NCBI GenBank assembly: GCA_964394085.1
Contig: CAYMWF010000027.1
Span: 27,789 to 43,468 of the forward strand
Origin: CAYMWF01 sp964394085 [NCBI: uncultured Gemmatimonadota bacterium]
GTDB taxonomy: Bacteria; GCA-2686955; CAYMWF01
Reading direction: 5' to 3'
DNA length: 15,680 nucleotides
The translations under genes were made by a program, and so were the position numbers. Each line of letters starts with the position of its first letter. Position 1 is the stretch's first letter. The notes under the pieces were generated by a model. That model saw only the letters and a list, made by a program, of their open reading frames with translations. It did no database searches and was not told the DNA's origin. This document shows, in pieces, positions 1 to 6,408 of the stretch.

Positions 1-291
1 ACCCCGCTGATGATCGCATCACAGAATGGCCATACAGAGGTGGTCGAGCTCCTTATTGAATCGAATGCTGATGTTAATGCTGCAAGAACGGATGGAGTTA
101 CTCCGCTTTATTTTGCATCACAGAATGGCCATACAGAAATAGTCGAGCTCCTTCTGGATGCGAATGCTGCCGTTGATGCTGCAGCATCTAATGGTTCTAC
201 TCCGCTGATGATCGCATCAGGTAAAGGCCATACAGAGGTGGTCGAGCTCCTTAAGGCCGCGAAGGCTGATCCTGGTGAAAGCTCAAAGTAA
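1..291 (+). CDS. Ankyrin-repeat protein, C-terminal fragment
   Basis: This is the 3' end of a gene that enters from the left edge; the frame is open from base 1, so the ATG at base 10 is probably not the true start. It encodes three ankyrin units of 33 residues, beginning at bases 1, 100 and 199. Each has the TPL-x-x-AS-x-x-GHTE-(V/I)-VELL signature, the helix-turn-helix core of the family. The last unit ends in a short charged tail (PGESSK) before TAA. Ankyrin repeats are protein-binding scaffolds, and no catalytic domain is visible in this fragment. The repeats are alike at the DNA level as well as in protein. The segment is A+T-richer than the genes to its right (bases 61-120 are about 42% G+C by count), which may mean recent expansion or transfer. 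Partner and location in the cell are unknown. Confidence 0.9.
   Translation, partial: TPLMIASQNGHTEVVELLIESNADVNAARTDGVTPLYFASQNGHTEIVELLLDANAAVDAAASNGSTPLMIASGKGHTEVVELLKAAKADPGESSK
1..291 (+). repeat. Three in-phase 99-base tandem repeats (ankyrin units)
   Basis: Units start at 1, 100 and 199 (the last is 93 bases, ending at the stop). Long exact matches are shared: units 1 and 2 share GCATCACAGAATGGCCATAC, and units 1 and 3 share the stretch from GGCCATACAGAGG to GTCGAGCTCCTT. Third-codon positions are conserved too, so the copies are young or homogenised by recombination. Confidence 0.9.
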
Positions 292-423
292 AGACATACT
301 GAAGATATGACCATCACGAGACGGTTGTCGACACCATCTGGACGCCGCCCCGCAGGATGACGAATTTCTCGATGACGGTATCGAATATCTTCATCCATAC
401 TGCGGGTTCCAGCATGCAGAAAT
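292..423. other. Convergent intergenic gap with no clear terminator
   Basis: These 132 bases separate the ankyrin gene from the oppositely oriented amidohydrolase gene. I see no GC-rich hairpin followed by a T-run in either direction. The only coding-like feature is a 33-codon minus-strand frame at 314-415, listed separately. Confidence 0.5.
314..415 (-). CDS. Possible 33-residue small ORF after the amidohydrolase
   Basis: A minus-strand ATG at 415-413 lies 8 bases past the amidohydrolase stop. It opens a 33-residue frame (starting MLEPAVWMKIFDTVIEKF) ending in TGA. A GAGGA purine stretch lies about 11 bases upstream, inside the end of the amidohydrolase gene, so translational coupling is possible. 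The first 20 or so residues could form an amphipathic helix. I do not recognise a family. It may be the decayed start of a longer gene overwritten by the ankyrin locus, or simply chance. Confidence is low because a frame of this size is expected by chance. Confidence 0.2.
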   Translation of the reverse strand: MLEPAVWMKIFDTVIEKFVILRGGVQMVSTTVS

Positions 424-1986
424 CTATCCTCGACTCGACAAAACTCTTTGGTGCGCCGCCGCGGGTTGGCCGGAATCCGCGGGGGGATCTTTCTCGTGGA
501 CGAGTCTTCCTCCCTGGAAGACGGCGCTGACCGGGGCGAGGGCGTCCGTGGAGAGGAGAGGGTCGGCGTCGAGGAGGACGAGGTCGGCGACGGCGCCGGG
601 TTCGATGACGCCGAGGGAGCCTTCCATCCCTATAATTGAAGCGTTCTCCGCGGTGGCGCTCCTGAGGATCTCGGCGGGCGGCACCCCGTTCATCTCGAGG
701 ATTTTCATTTCGAGCTGCATGGCTCCGGGCCAGAGCAGCGGAACGCCGCCGTCGTTGCCGCAGCCGACCCGGCAGCCCGCTTCATACATCCTGACGGCGT
801 TTTCCATCATGTGAATGCACGCCATGTTGAAATGCCTCGCCGAGGGGGTGGGCCACATGCGCAGCCGGTCGAAGTAGCGGGGCGTGAGATACTTCTCGAA
901 GGTTCTGCCGGCGATCCGGGTCACCGTAGGGATGGTGAATTCCTCGATCATACCGCCGATATGCTCCCGCTTGTGATCGAACATGCGTTGAACATGGGGG
1001 TGGTCGAAATTCTCGTCGGAATCCTGTGGGAAGCAGAAAGCCCACGGGACGCTGATGGTCGGAACCACAGCGGCATCCAGTTCGAGAAACCGGACGATGT
1101 CGTCGTCGGTCAGCGGCTGATCGGCGACCATATGCTCGAAGGAGGGCACCTCCAGGTTCAGCCCTGTGCGAAAGCCGTCCAGCGATACGTGGTGAAGGGC
1201 CGCATAGAAACCGCGCCGGTCCGCTTCAGCCGCCGTAGCGGCGAGCATTTCATCGGGCATCGGCGGGATAGGTTCGCAGTCGTTGAAGACGGAGCGGAGG
1301 ATCGAGACCTCCTGGAGCGCCAGCTTGATCTGGTCGGCTCCGTCATCGGCGGCCCGGGCCACGGCGTCCGCGGCTTCAGCGGGGTTGCGGACCAGGGCGA
1401 CGCCGCCCGAGAATATCAGGTCGCTGATGTCGAGGTATCCGCCCGGTATCTCGACGGCGCAGGAGCGGAGTATCCTGGGCCCCATCAGCTCACCCCGGGC
1501 TATCCGCTCCCGGCGATCGACGATGGCGTCCCTGTGGCCGAGCTGGTCGCGGACGGTGGTGACGCCGTGGAGTATGCTGTCCACGCAGTTCCTGTCGATC
1601 TGCTCTCCCGCGCTGCAGAGAAGCGAAAGGCTCGGCGCCAGGACGCCGGGCAGGGTGACGTGGCAGTGGGCGTTTATGAGACCGGGAATCAGGTATCGCC
1701 CGCCCGCGTCGAAACGGCGGTCCGCGACGGGTTCGTCTTCGAAACCGTCGAGCAGGCGGCGTTCTATCCTGTCGCCGCGGACGAGAAGAGTTTTCTCGGG
1801 GAAGAGGCGGCCCTGCTCCACGTCCACCAGGTTGACGCCGTGGATCAACAGTGTCTCGTCCCGCCCGGGCGGCTTTCCCGCCACGCCGCGGGGCTCCGCG
1901 GCCTCGTAGCGCAGGGCGCAGCCGGGCGCTACCGCGGCGACCACTCCCGTCGCCGTCATAACCTTTACGAATTCCCTTCGATCCAT
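424..1986 (-). CDS. Tat-exported metal-dependent amidohydrolase (imidazolonepropionase/prolidase-like)
   Basis: This 520-residue protein belongs to the amidohydrolase superfamily, whose members cleave C-N or C-O bonds with one or two metal ions in a TIM barrel. Visible metal and catalytic residues are H107 and H109 (NAHCH), a probable carbamylated K221 (QIKLAL), H265/H266 (ALHHVS), H285 (SFEHMV) and D412 (GNDGG). The C-terminal GVIEPGAVADLVLLDADPL segment is the usual beta-sandwich closure. The N-terminus has a twin-arginine motif (DRREFVKVM, R3-R4) and a hydrophobic stretch ending at APGC (C23). It is therefore predicted to be folded before Tat export, possibly lipidated, although proline at -2 makes a poor lipobox. 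The start is fixed by AGAGGAGC at 1991-1998. It is the last gene of a three-gene operon, 31 bases after the GH31 gene. The substrate cannot be inferred. Confidence 0.88.
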   Translation of the reverse strand: MDRREFVKVMTATGVVAAVAPGCALRYEAAEPRGVAGKPPGRDETLLIHGVNLVDVEQGRLFPEKTLLVRGDRIERRLLDGFEDEPVADRRFDAGGRYLIPGLINAHCHVTLPGVLAPSLSLLCSAGEQIDRNCVDSILHGVTTVRDQLGHRDAIVDRRERIARGELMGPRILRSCAVEIPGGYLDISDLIFSGGVALVRNPAEAADAVARAADDGADQIKLALQEVSILRSVFNDCEPIPPMPDEMLAATAAEADRRGFYAALHHVSLDGFRTGLNLEVPSFEHMVADQPLTDDDIVRFLELDAAVVPTISVPWAFCFPQDSDENFDHPHVQRMFDHKREHIGGMIEEFTIPTVTRIAGRTFEKYLTPRYFDRLRMWPTPSARHFNMACIHMMENAVRMYEAGCRVGCGNDGGVPLLWPGAMQLEMKILEMNGVPPAEILRSATAENASIIGMEGSLGVIEPGAVADLVLLDADPLLSTDALAPVSAVFQGGRLVHEKDPPADSGQPAAAHQRVLSSRG

Positions 1987-1990
1987 AACT

Positions 1991-1998
1991 GCTCCTCT
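1991..1998 (-). promoter_or_regulatory. Strong ribosome binding site for the amidohydrolase
   Basis: The minus strand reads AGAGGAGC 4 bases before the ATG at 1986, a close match to the anti-Shine-Dalgarno sequence. It supports this start and independent translation of the third gene. Confidence 0.6.
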
Positions 1999-2017
1999 TT
2001 ATGTGCCCGGCCGCATC

Positions 2018-4561
2018 TCAGAATCGGATACGGAGCTCGTTCTCTTCGTCGCACCGGATATCGAAGCGGACGGTCAGGAGGCCGCGCCGCGGGTCGAACC
2101 CGTGCTCCGGAACGCTGTCCGGTTCCTTCGCTCCTCCACTCCGAAGGTCGATCGACCGGGGCCTGCCGGCGCGATGCAGAAAGACGGTGATCTTCCTCTG
2201 GTCCGGCTGCCCGTCGAACCGGCCCTCGACCGGTTCGAACCTTACTGAAACTGTATCCCGATCCGCCCCTTTGACGCATCTGAACCGCTGGAACGCATAC
2301 CTGCCGCCCAGGTAGTCGAGCGAAGTGGCGTCATCCTCGTATAGGGCCGCCTCCCCCTCGAACGGCGGATAGAGGTGCAGCTCCAGCGAGGAGAACCTGT
2401 GGGAATCGGGGATCGACTGGAGCACCGGCCCGAGAAAAATGGGGCGCCCGCCGCGGGCGAAGAGGGGAAGCCGGGTTTCGGTCGCCTGAACATCACGCCG
2501 GGCGGGGCCGGTATATTCCGTGTCGTCCCACCATGAGTACCAGCGGCCTTCGGGGAAATATATCTCCCGGGTCGTCGAACCGCGGCGAAGCACGGGCGCG
2601 AGCATCAGGGCGTCGCCGAGCATCGCCTGCCCCCATATCCCTTTCGTTTCGGGATCTTCCTGGAACTCGAGGCAGAGCGGCCGGAGTATCGGCAGGCCGG
2701 TGTCGAACGCTTCGCGGGCGAGTCGGTAGTAATAAGGGAGAAGCCGCATCCGCAGCTTCAGATGCAGCCGGAAACTCACTTCGCAGGATGCGTCGATCCC
2801 CCACGGATCCCGCTCGGCGACCCGGGGAGAGGAGAAATACCGGGCGATCGGGTTGAAGAGGGCCCACTGGGCGTAACGCTTGTGCAGCTCGGCCGACGGT
2901 TTGCGGAACAGCCCGAACACGTCCGCGCCCCAGTACGCGAAACCGAGAAGGCTCATGTTCAGGCCGCATCGCATGGTGCCCCGGATGTGCCGGTATTTCG
3001 GGGTCTGGTCGCCCAGGAAAACGGCCGGGAACCGCTGCGAGCCCGCCCACGCGGTCCGGGAGAATACCAGGGGACGCTTTTCGCCGCCCAGGTACTCCCG
3101 CGTCTTTTCGTAAACGGCCCGCGAATAGTAGAAGCAGTAGATGTTGTGAAACTCACCGGGATCGAGACCGCCCGCCGAAGTCGATCCCTCCGGCAGATAC
3201 TCCCCTCCGTCGTTCTTGAAAAAGCGCACCCCCTGGTCGAGGAGCGGCTCCTGGAGCGAGAACCACCAGTCCGCCGCCTCCGGGTTCGTGAAATCCAGGG
3301 CGCCGCCGCGCCCCAGCCACCAGGTCACCCGCCTTGCGGCGAGAAAACCCCGCTCTTCCGCCTTCCGGAATTCATACGCGGCGTCGTCCTTCGAGAGGAG
3401 CGGCACTCCGCGGGGAGCGTTGCGCGCCAGGAGGCGGACGAGAGGCTTGATGAGCGGCAGGGCCCGCCTGTTGATATACGGCGTATAGATCAGCCCGAGT
3501 TTCACGCCCGCGGAATCGAGACGGCGGATCAAATCCGCGGGATCGGGAAAGAGGTTCAGCCGCCACTGGAAGTTATGGAAACCCTCCTCCCAGTGGTAGT
3601 CGAGGATTACGGCGTCGAGCGGGATCCGCCGTTCGCGGTGACGCTTCACCCGATCGAGAGTCTTTTCCTGGTTTTCCACCGGGAAAGCGGTGTTCCAGAG
3701 GCCGAAGCACCATGCCGGAACCAGGGGCGGGCGGCCGGTGAGGCGCGTGTAATCCCGCAGTATCCGCTTGAAGGACGGGCCGCGGATGACAACGAAATCG
3801 AGTCCGCCGCCGCGGAACCGGAGCCTTAACCGCCCGTCGGGCCGGTTGATATCGACCCTTCCCCGGTGGGAATTCAGCACGAGGATGAGCCAGCCCCGGT
3901 CGCTGAGGAAGCAGGGAAAAGCCGAGTAGGTCCTCCTCCCCTGCAGAAAGGAAGGAGCCTCCCGGTTGTAGAGCTCAAGGGAACCCGATTCGCGCCTGAA
4001 CCCGTTGAACCACTCCCCGAATCCGTAGAAACCCTCGCCCGGAGACGTCTCGATATCGAGAACCGGGCGGGCGCCGCCTCCCTGCTGACCGATGCGCAGC
4101 CGAAGAAAGCAGCCGCCGTCGGCATCGTAGAAAGAGAAACGTTCCTCCGAACTGTCGTATTCTACGTGGATGGACCCTGCATCGTCGTCTCCCTCGCCGC
4201 CGCCGTTGTGGGTACCGTCTCCTGCTCCGTTTTCGCCGTCTTCGTGACCATCGCCGCCGCTCACGCTGTCGCAACCGGTACCGTCGCTACCACAACCGGT
4301 CCTGCCGCCGGAGCTCCCGCCACCGTCACGATCCCCGCCACCGTCACGACTCCCGCCACCGGCCGGGCCGGCGCACCGATCCGCCGCCACGGGATGAGAA
4401 CTTCCGGGGTGCGGAAGGAGAACCTGGTCCGCGAAGGCCGCCTCTTCGAAGAGGCCGTTTTTCGCCGCGGTGATCCTGGCCCCGCTCTCCCCTATATAGT
4501 AGAGACGCGCGAAAGGCGCGCTCCCTTTTTCGAAGTGGATGCAGTCATCGGCTGTGTTCAA
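2018..4561 (-). CDS. Glycoside hydrolase family 31 (alpha-glucosidase/alpha-xylosidase type)
   Basis: GH31 enzymes are retaining alpha-glycosidases acting on alpha-glucosides, alpha-xylosides and related substrates. The 847-residue product has an N-terminal beta-sandwich (GFYGFGEWF near residue 155), a TIM barrel opened by VPAWCFGLWNTAF, the nucleophile region FFKNDGGEYLP (D451) and the acid/base region GSQRFPAVFLGD (D518), then C-terminal beta domains. The K-N-D-G-G-E form of the nucleophile motif is nearer to the xylosidase or sulfoquinovosidase side (KTDFGE) than to W-x-D-M-N-E glucosidases, so the substrate is open. Residues about 65-129 are an unusual Gly/Asp/Ser-rich insertion. No signal peptide is seen, so it is probably cytosolic. 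The start is TTG at 4561: the frame has a stop at 4589-4591, no ATG lies near the N-terminus, and a GGAG stretch precedes it. It begins 20 bases after the SGNH gene stop. Confidence 0.9.
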   Translation of the reverse strand: MNTADDCIHFEKGSAPFARLYYIGESGARITAAKNGLFEEAAFADQVLLPHPGSSHPVAADRCAGPAGGGSRDGGGDRDGGGSSGGRTGCGSDGTGCDSVSGGDGHEDGENGAGDGTHNGGGEGDDDAGSIHVEYDSSEERFSFYDADGGCFLRLRIGQQGGGARPVLDIETSPGEGFYGFGEWFNGFRRESGSLELYNREAPSFLQGRRTYSAFPCFLSDRGWLILVLNSHRGRVDINRPDGRLRLRFRGGGLDFVVIRGPSFKRILRDYTRLTGRPPLVPAWCFGLWNTAFPVENQEKTLDRVKRHRERRIPLDAVILDYHWEEGFHNFQWRLNLFPDPADLIRRLDSAGVKLGLIYTPYINRRALPLIKPLVRLLARNAPRGVPLLSKDDAAYEFRKAEERGFLAARRVTWWLGRGGALDFTNPEAADWWFSLQEPLLDQGVRFFKNDGGEYLPEGSTSAGGLDPGEFHNIYCFYYSRAVYEKTREYLGGEKRPLVFSRTAWAGSQRFPAVFLGDQTPKYRHIRGTMRCGLNMSLLGFAYWGADVFGLFRKPSAELHKRYAQWALFNPIARYFSSPRVAERDPWGIDASCEVSFRLHLKLRMRLLPYYYRLAREAFDTGLPILRPLCLEFQEDPETKGIWGQAMLGDALMLAPVLRRGSTTREIYFPEGRWYSWWDDTEYTGPARRDVQATETRLPLFARGGRPIFLGPVLQSIPDSHRFSSLELHLYPPFEGEAALYEDDATSLDYLGGRYAFQRFRCVKGADRDTVSVRFEPVEGRFDGQPDQRKITVFLHRAGRPRSIDLRSGGAKEPDSVPEHGFDPRRGLLTVRFDIRCDEENELRIRF
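4175..4369 (-). repeat. Gly/Asp-rich low-complexity insertion in the GH31 protein
   Basis: Residues about 65-129 consist mostly of Gly, Asp, Ser, Glu and a few Cys. At the DNA level part of it is an 18-base tandem repeat: the same 15 bases (CCGCCACCGTCACGA on the plus strand) occur at 4317-4331 and 4335-4349, with a partial third copy after it, encoding GGGSRD-type hexapeptides. It sits before the conserved N-terminal beta-sandwich. It looks like a repeat-expanded linker or a divalent-metal-binding acidic loop. Confidence 0.8.
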
Positions 4562-4581
4562 AGCGGCCGCTCCGGGGTGGG

Positions 4582-6183
4582 TTAAAAATCATCCGGATCG
4601 AGGTCTGCATGGATAAGTGCATCTTCGAGGTAGGGCACCGTTATACGGTCGGTCAGGTCCGGAAAATCACCGAGAAGGTCGATCGCCGAATGGAGAGTCG
4701 AGATTCCTTCCTCGCGTCTGCCCTCCAGCAGGTCGATGGTCGCAAGATTGGCTGATACTTCCCATGAATCCGGAAGAAGCCCGCCGGCCAGTTCGAGATA
4801 GTCGCGGGCCAGCCGGTAGTTCATGAAAGGCGTTTTCATGCAGTACTTTGCGCTGCAGAGATAGTGGGCTCCTCTAAGCCGGGGCTCGAATTCGATGAAT
4901 TCGAAGAAATCATCCGTGGAAACGTCTGATGAATCCGGATGAGTCGTTTCCCCCTCGTATTCAATGAAATCGGCGGGCAGGATCTCCATAATCCTGGAGA
5001 AGAGCTCGTTTGCCAGAAGCGCGTTGCCTTCGGGTGAGGGATGGCAGTTATCGGCTACCAGGCTCAGCCCGGGAATGCCGTCCGGTGAATGCCGGGCCAG
5101 CAGTGAATCCGCATCCACCAGGATGGCGCTGCTCTGAGCCGCATTGTGCCTGATATAATCGTTCAACCGGGTGGATGCTCTGTTCGGGAAAGGATCGGTA
5201 TCCCTCGCCTTTACGAGATATCGAGCCGCCCTCCGGGGAGATCCTTTTGCCAGATAAAACCTTCCCCACAGGAAATATAGAAGCGGCTCTTCCGGATACG
5301 CGTCGGAGAGCTCAACCAGAACGGTCTCGGCCCGATCCGTTTCACCGTCGGCGAGCAGGTTCCTTATATCGGAAATCCCGTCCTCGAAGACGGTATCCCT
5401 GGTCGTGAAGGTGAAAAGCCCCACATGGTTCCAGAAAACGTGAGACTCTGAAACAGCGGCCGGAATATAGAGAGGCGGCCAGTCGCGGATATTCGAAGGA
5501 GCGGTGCAGAGGAGAAGCGGTATATCCTTCTGGTCGGCGAAGCGGATAATGATGTCGATGTTTTCCTTGAAAGCTTCCACTCGCCTTTCGAGAGCGAATT
5601 CATGGTTATTCATGGGAGGGATGTGCCGCAGTTCGGGCGAGAGGTCCATTTCCAGCTGCATTTTTCCGACGCCGTGCCGGATGAGTCTGCTGAGGGCGAG
5701 TTTATCGAGCCTGCGCCTTACAAGGTATTTCATCGCTTCGCGCTCTGTCTCGAGCAGGGTGGTCAGATATTCATTGTGGCCCGTAAGCACTATTAATATA
5801 TCGGGTTTATACTGAAACGTGGCCGCGATTTTCGCGCAGACATATGAGGACGGCCTGCCGGCCTTGCCGAAATTTCCGATGGTGATTCTCTTTCCCGGCA
5901 GGCCCTTTTCCAGGAGAAACCCGAGATGATAAAGGAAGCAGGTAAGGCGCTCGGGTCTGGAATCGCAGCCGCCCCGGTCTCCCTCCACGGTGGAGCCGCC
6001 GTAGGCGAAAACCCTGAGTTCTCCCGGTTCTTTCGGATTCAGGATGACCGGACTGATTTCTTCAGTCGCGAAAGCGCTGACAGGCTCAAAGCGGGGTTCC
6101 ACGTACCGTGCCGCCGTTTCGATCAGCACAAGGACGACGCCGACCGCTATTACAGTGAAAATGATCGTTTTCCAAACTGCCAT
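4582..6183 (-). CDS. Membrane-anchored SGNH/GDSL-type hydrolase with TPR-like insert
   Basis: SGNH hydrolases are Ser-His esterases, lipases or acyl-transferring enzymes. This 533-residue protein shows all blocks: nucleophile S64 in YGGST (block I), G106 in NFGKAG (block II), N137 in TGHNEYL (block III) and D378/H381 in DNCHPSPEG (block V). One hydrophobic segment (residues 5-22, followed by ARYVEPR) predicts an N-terminal membrane anchor with the enzyme outside the cytoplasm. Between blocks III and V, residues about 269-332 are TPR-like helices (AETVLVELSDAYPEEPLLYFLWG, then GSPRRAARYLVKARDTDP, with breaks). A second helical segment near 445-515 resembles another TPR-like repeat. Its start codon follows CAGGGGG on the minus strand. 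It is the first gene of the operon with GH31 and amidohydrolase. A role in removing or adding acyl groups on glycans is an inference from the neighbours. Confidence 0.82.
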   Translation of the reverse strand: MAVWKTIIFTVIAVGVVLVLIETAARYVEPRFEPVSAFATEEISPVILNPKEPGELRVFAYGGSTVEGDRGGCDSRPERLTCFLYHLGFLLEKGLPGKRITIGNFGKAGRPSSYVCAKIAATFQYKPDILIVLTGHNEYLTTLLETEREAMKYLVRRRLDKLALSRLIRHGVGKMQLEMDLSPELRHIPPMNNHEFALERRVEAFKENIDIIIRFADQKDIPLLLCTAPSNIRDWPPLYIPAAVSESHVFWNHVGLFTFTTRDTVFEDGISDIRNLLADGETDRAETVLVELSDAYPEEPLLYFLWGRFYLAKGSPRRAARYLVKARDTDPFPNRASTRLNDYIRHNAAQSSAILVDADSLLARHSPDGIPGLSLVADNCHPSPEGNALLANELFSRIMEILPADFIEYEGETTHPDSSDVSTDDFFEFIEFEPRLRGAHYLCSAKYCMKTPFMNYRLARDYLELAGGLLPDSWEVSANLATIDLLEGRREEGISTLHSAIDLLGDFPDLTDRITVPYLEDALIHADLDPDDF

Positions 6184-6217
6184 GGAGTCGTATCCCCCTG
6201 CCGCGAGAGCCGCGAAC

Positions 6218-6246
6218 AGGATACCTTAAACGCCGCCGGGAGTCTA
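6218..6246 (-). promoter_or_regulatory. Candidate sigma-70-type promoter of the SGNH-GH31-amidohydrolase operon
   Basis: On the minus strand, TAGACT (6246-6241) and TATCCT (6223-6218) each match 4 of 6 consensus bases, with a 17-base spacer. Transcription would start near 6211, giving a leader of roughly 28 bases before the ATG at 6183. This is a pattern match by eye only, and sigma-factor preferences in this lineage are unknown. Confidence 0.35.
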
Positions 6247-6301
6247 ATGAACCTTTTTCGCAATCGCGCAAAAAAAGCGAGACTCGTGCTTCTGCTTCAC
6301 G

Positions 6302-6337
6302 GCCCGGATTTCCCTTATAGCAATGTCGTTTCCGGGC
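6302..6337. repeat. Inverted repeat between divergent genes
   Basis: GCCCGGA at 6302-6308 and TCCGGGC at 6331-6337 are perfect 7-base arms around 22 bases. The repeat lies between the two divergent candidate promoters and could be an operator or an RNA stem. No T-run follows, so it is not a classic terminator. Confidence 0.3.
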
Positions 6338-6382
6338 TTGAAGAATTTATGCAGTTCATTTAGCTTATTTTCTGACTCTAAT
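6338..6382 (+). promoter_or_regulatory. Candidate promoter(s) for the beta-helix gene
   Basis: Two overlapping options exist. TTGAAG (6338-6343) and TAGCTT (6361-6366) are 17 bases apart. Alternatively, TCTAAT (6377-6382) matches 5 of 6 bases of the -10 consensus but has only a poor -35 (TTCATT, 6355-6360). The local A+T-rich stretch (6344-6390) in an otherwise GC-rich region supports promoter function. Confidence 0.3.
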
Positions 6383-6394
6383 CAAAACAAATCA

Positions 6395-6402
6395 GGAAGG
6401 AG
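6395..6402 (+). promoter_or_regulatory. Ribosome binding site of the beta-helix gene
   Basis: The run GGAAGGAG about 6 bases upstream of the ATG at 6409 is a strong Shine-Dalgarno match and fixes the start. Confidence 0.6.
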
Positions 6403-6408
6403 AACCCC

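Noticed and set aside
811-2190. 459-codon open frame on the plus strand, opposite the amidohydrolase
   Set aside because: It is antisense to a gene with full family motifs and a strong ribosome binding site. Its protein is rich in Arg, Gly and Ala without domains, as expected of a shadow frame in GC-rich DNA.
3866-4585. Plus-strand frame with Thr/Ala/Pro repeats opposite the GH31 insertion
   Set aside because: The mucin-like repeat is the mirror of the Gly/Asp-coding 18-base repeat on the real strand. The GH31 frame runs through with conserved motifs on both sides.
4880-4906. Palindromic GAATTC-containing stretch in the SGNH gene
   Set aside because: It results from coding for an acidic Phe-Glu-rich segment (FEFIEFE) and is not likely to be a regulatory site.
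6254-6276. T-run, short stem and A-run (TTTTTCGC...GCGCAAAAAAA) as a terminator
   Set aside because: On both strands the stem is followed by A and not T residues, so it does not have the form of an intrinsic terminator. The stem also has a bulge.
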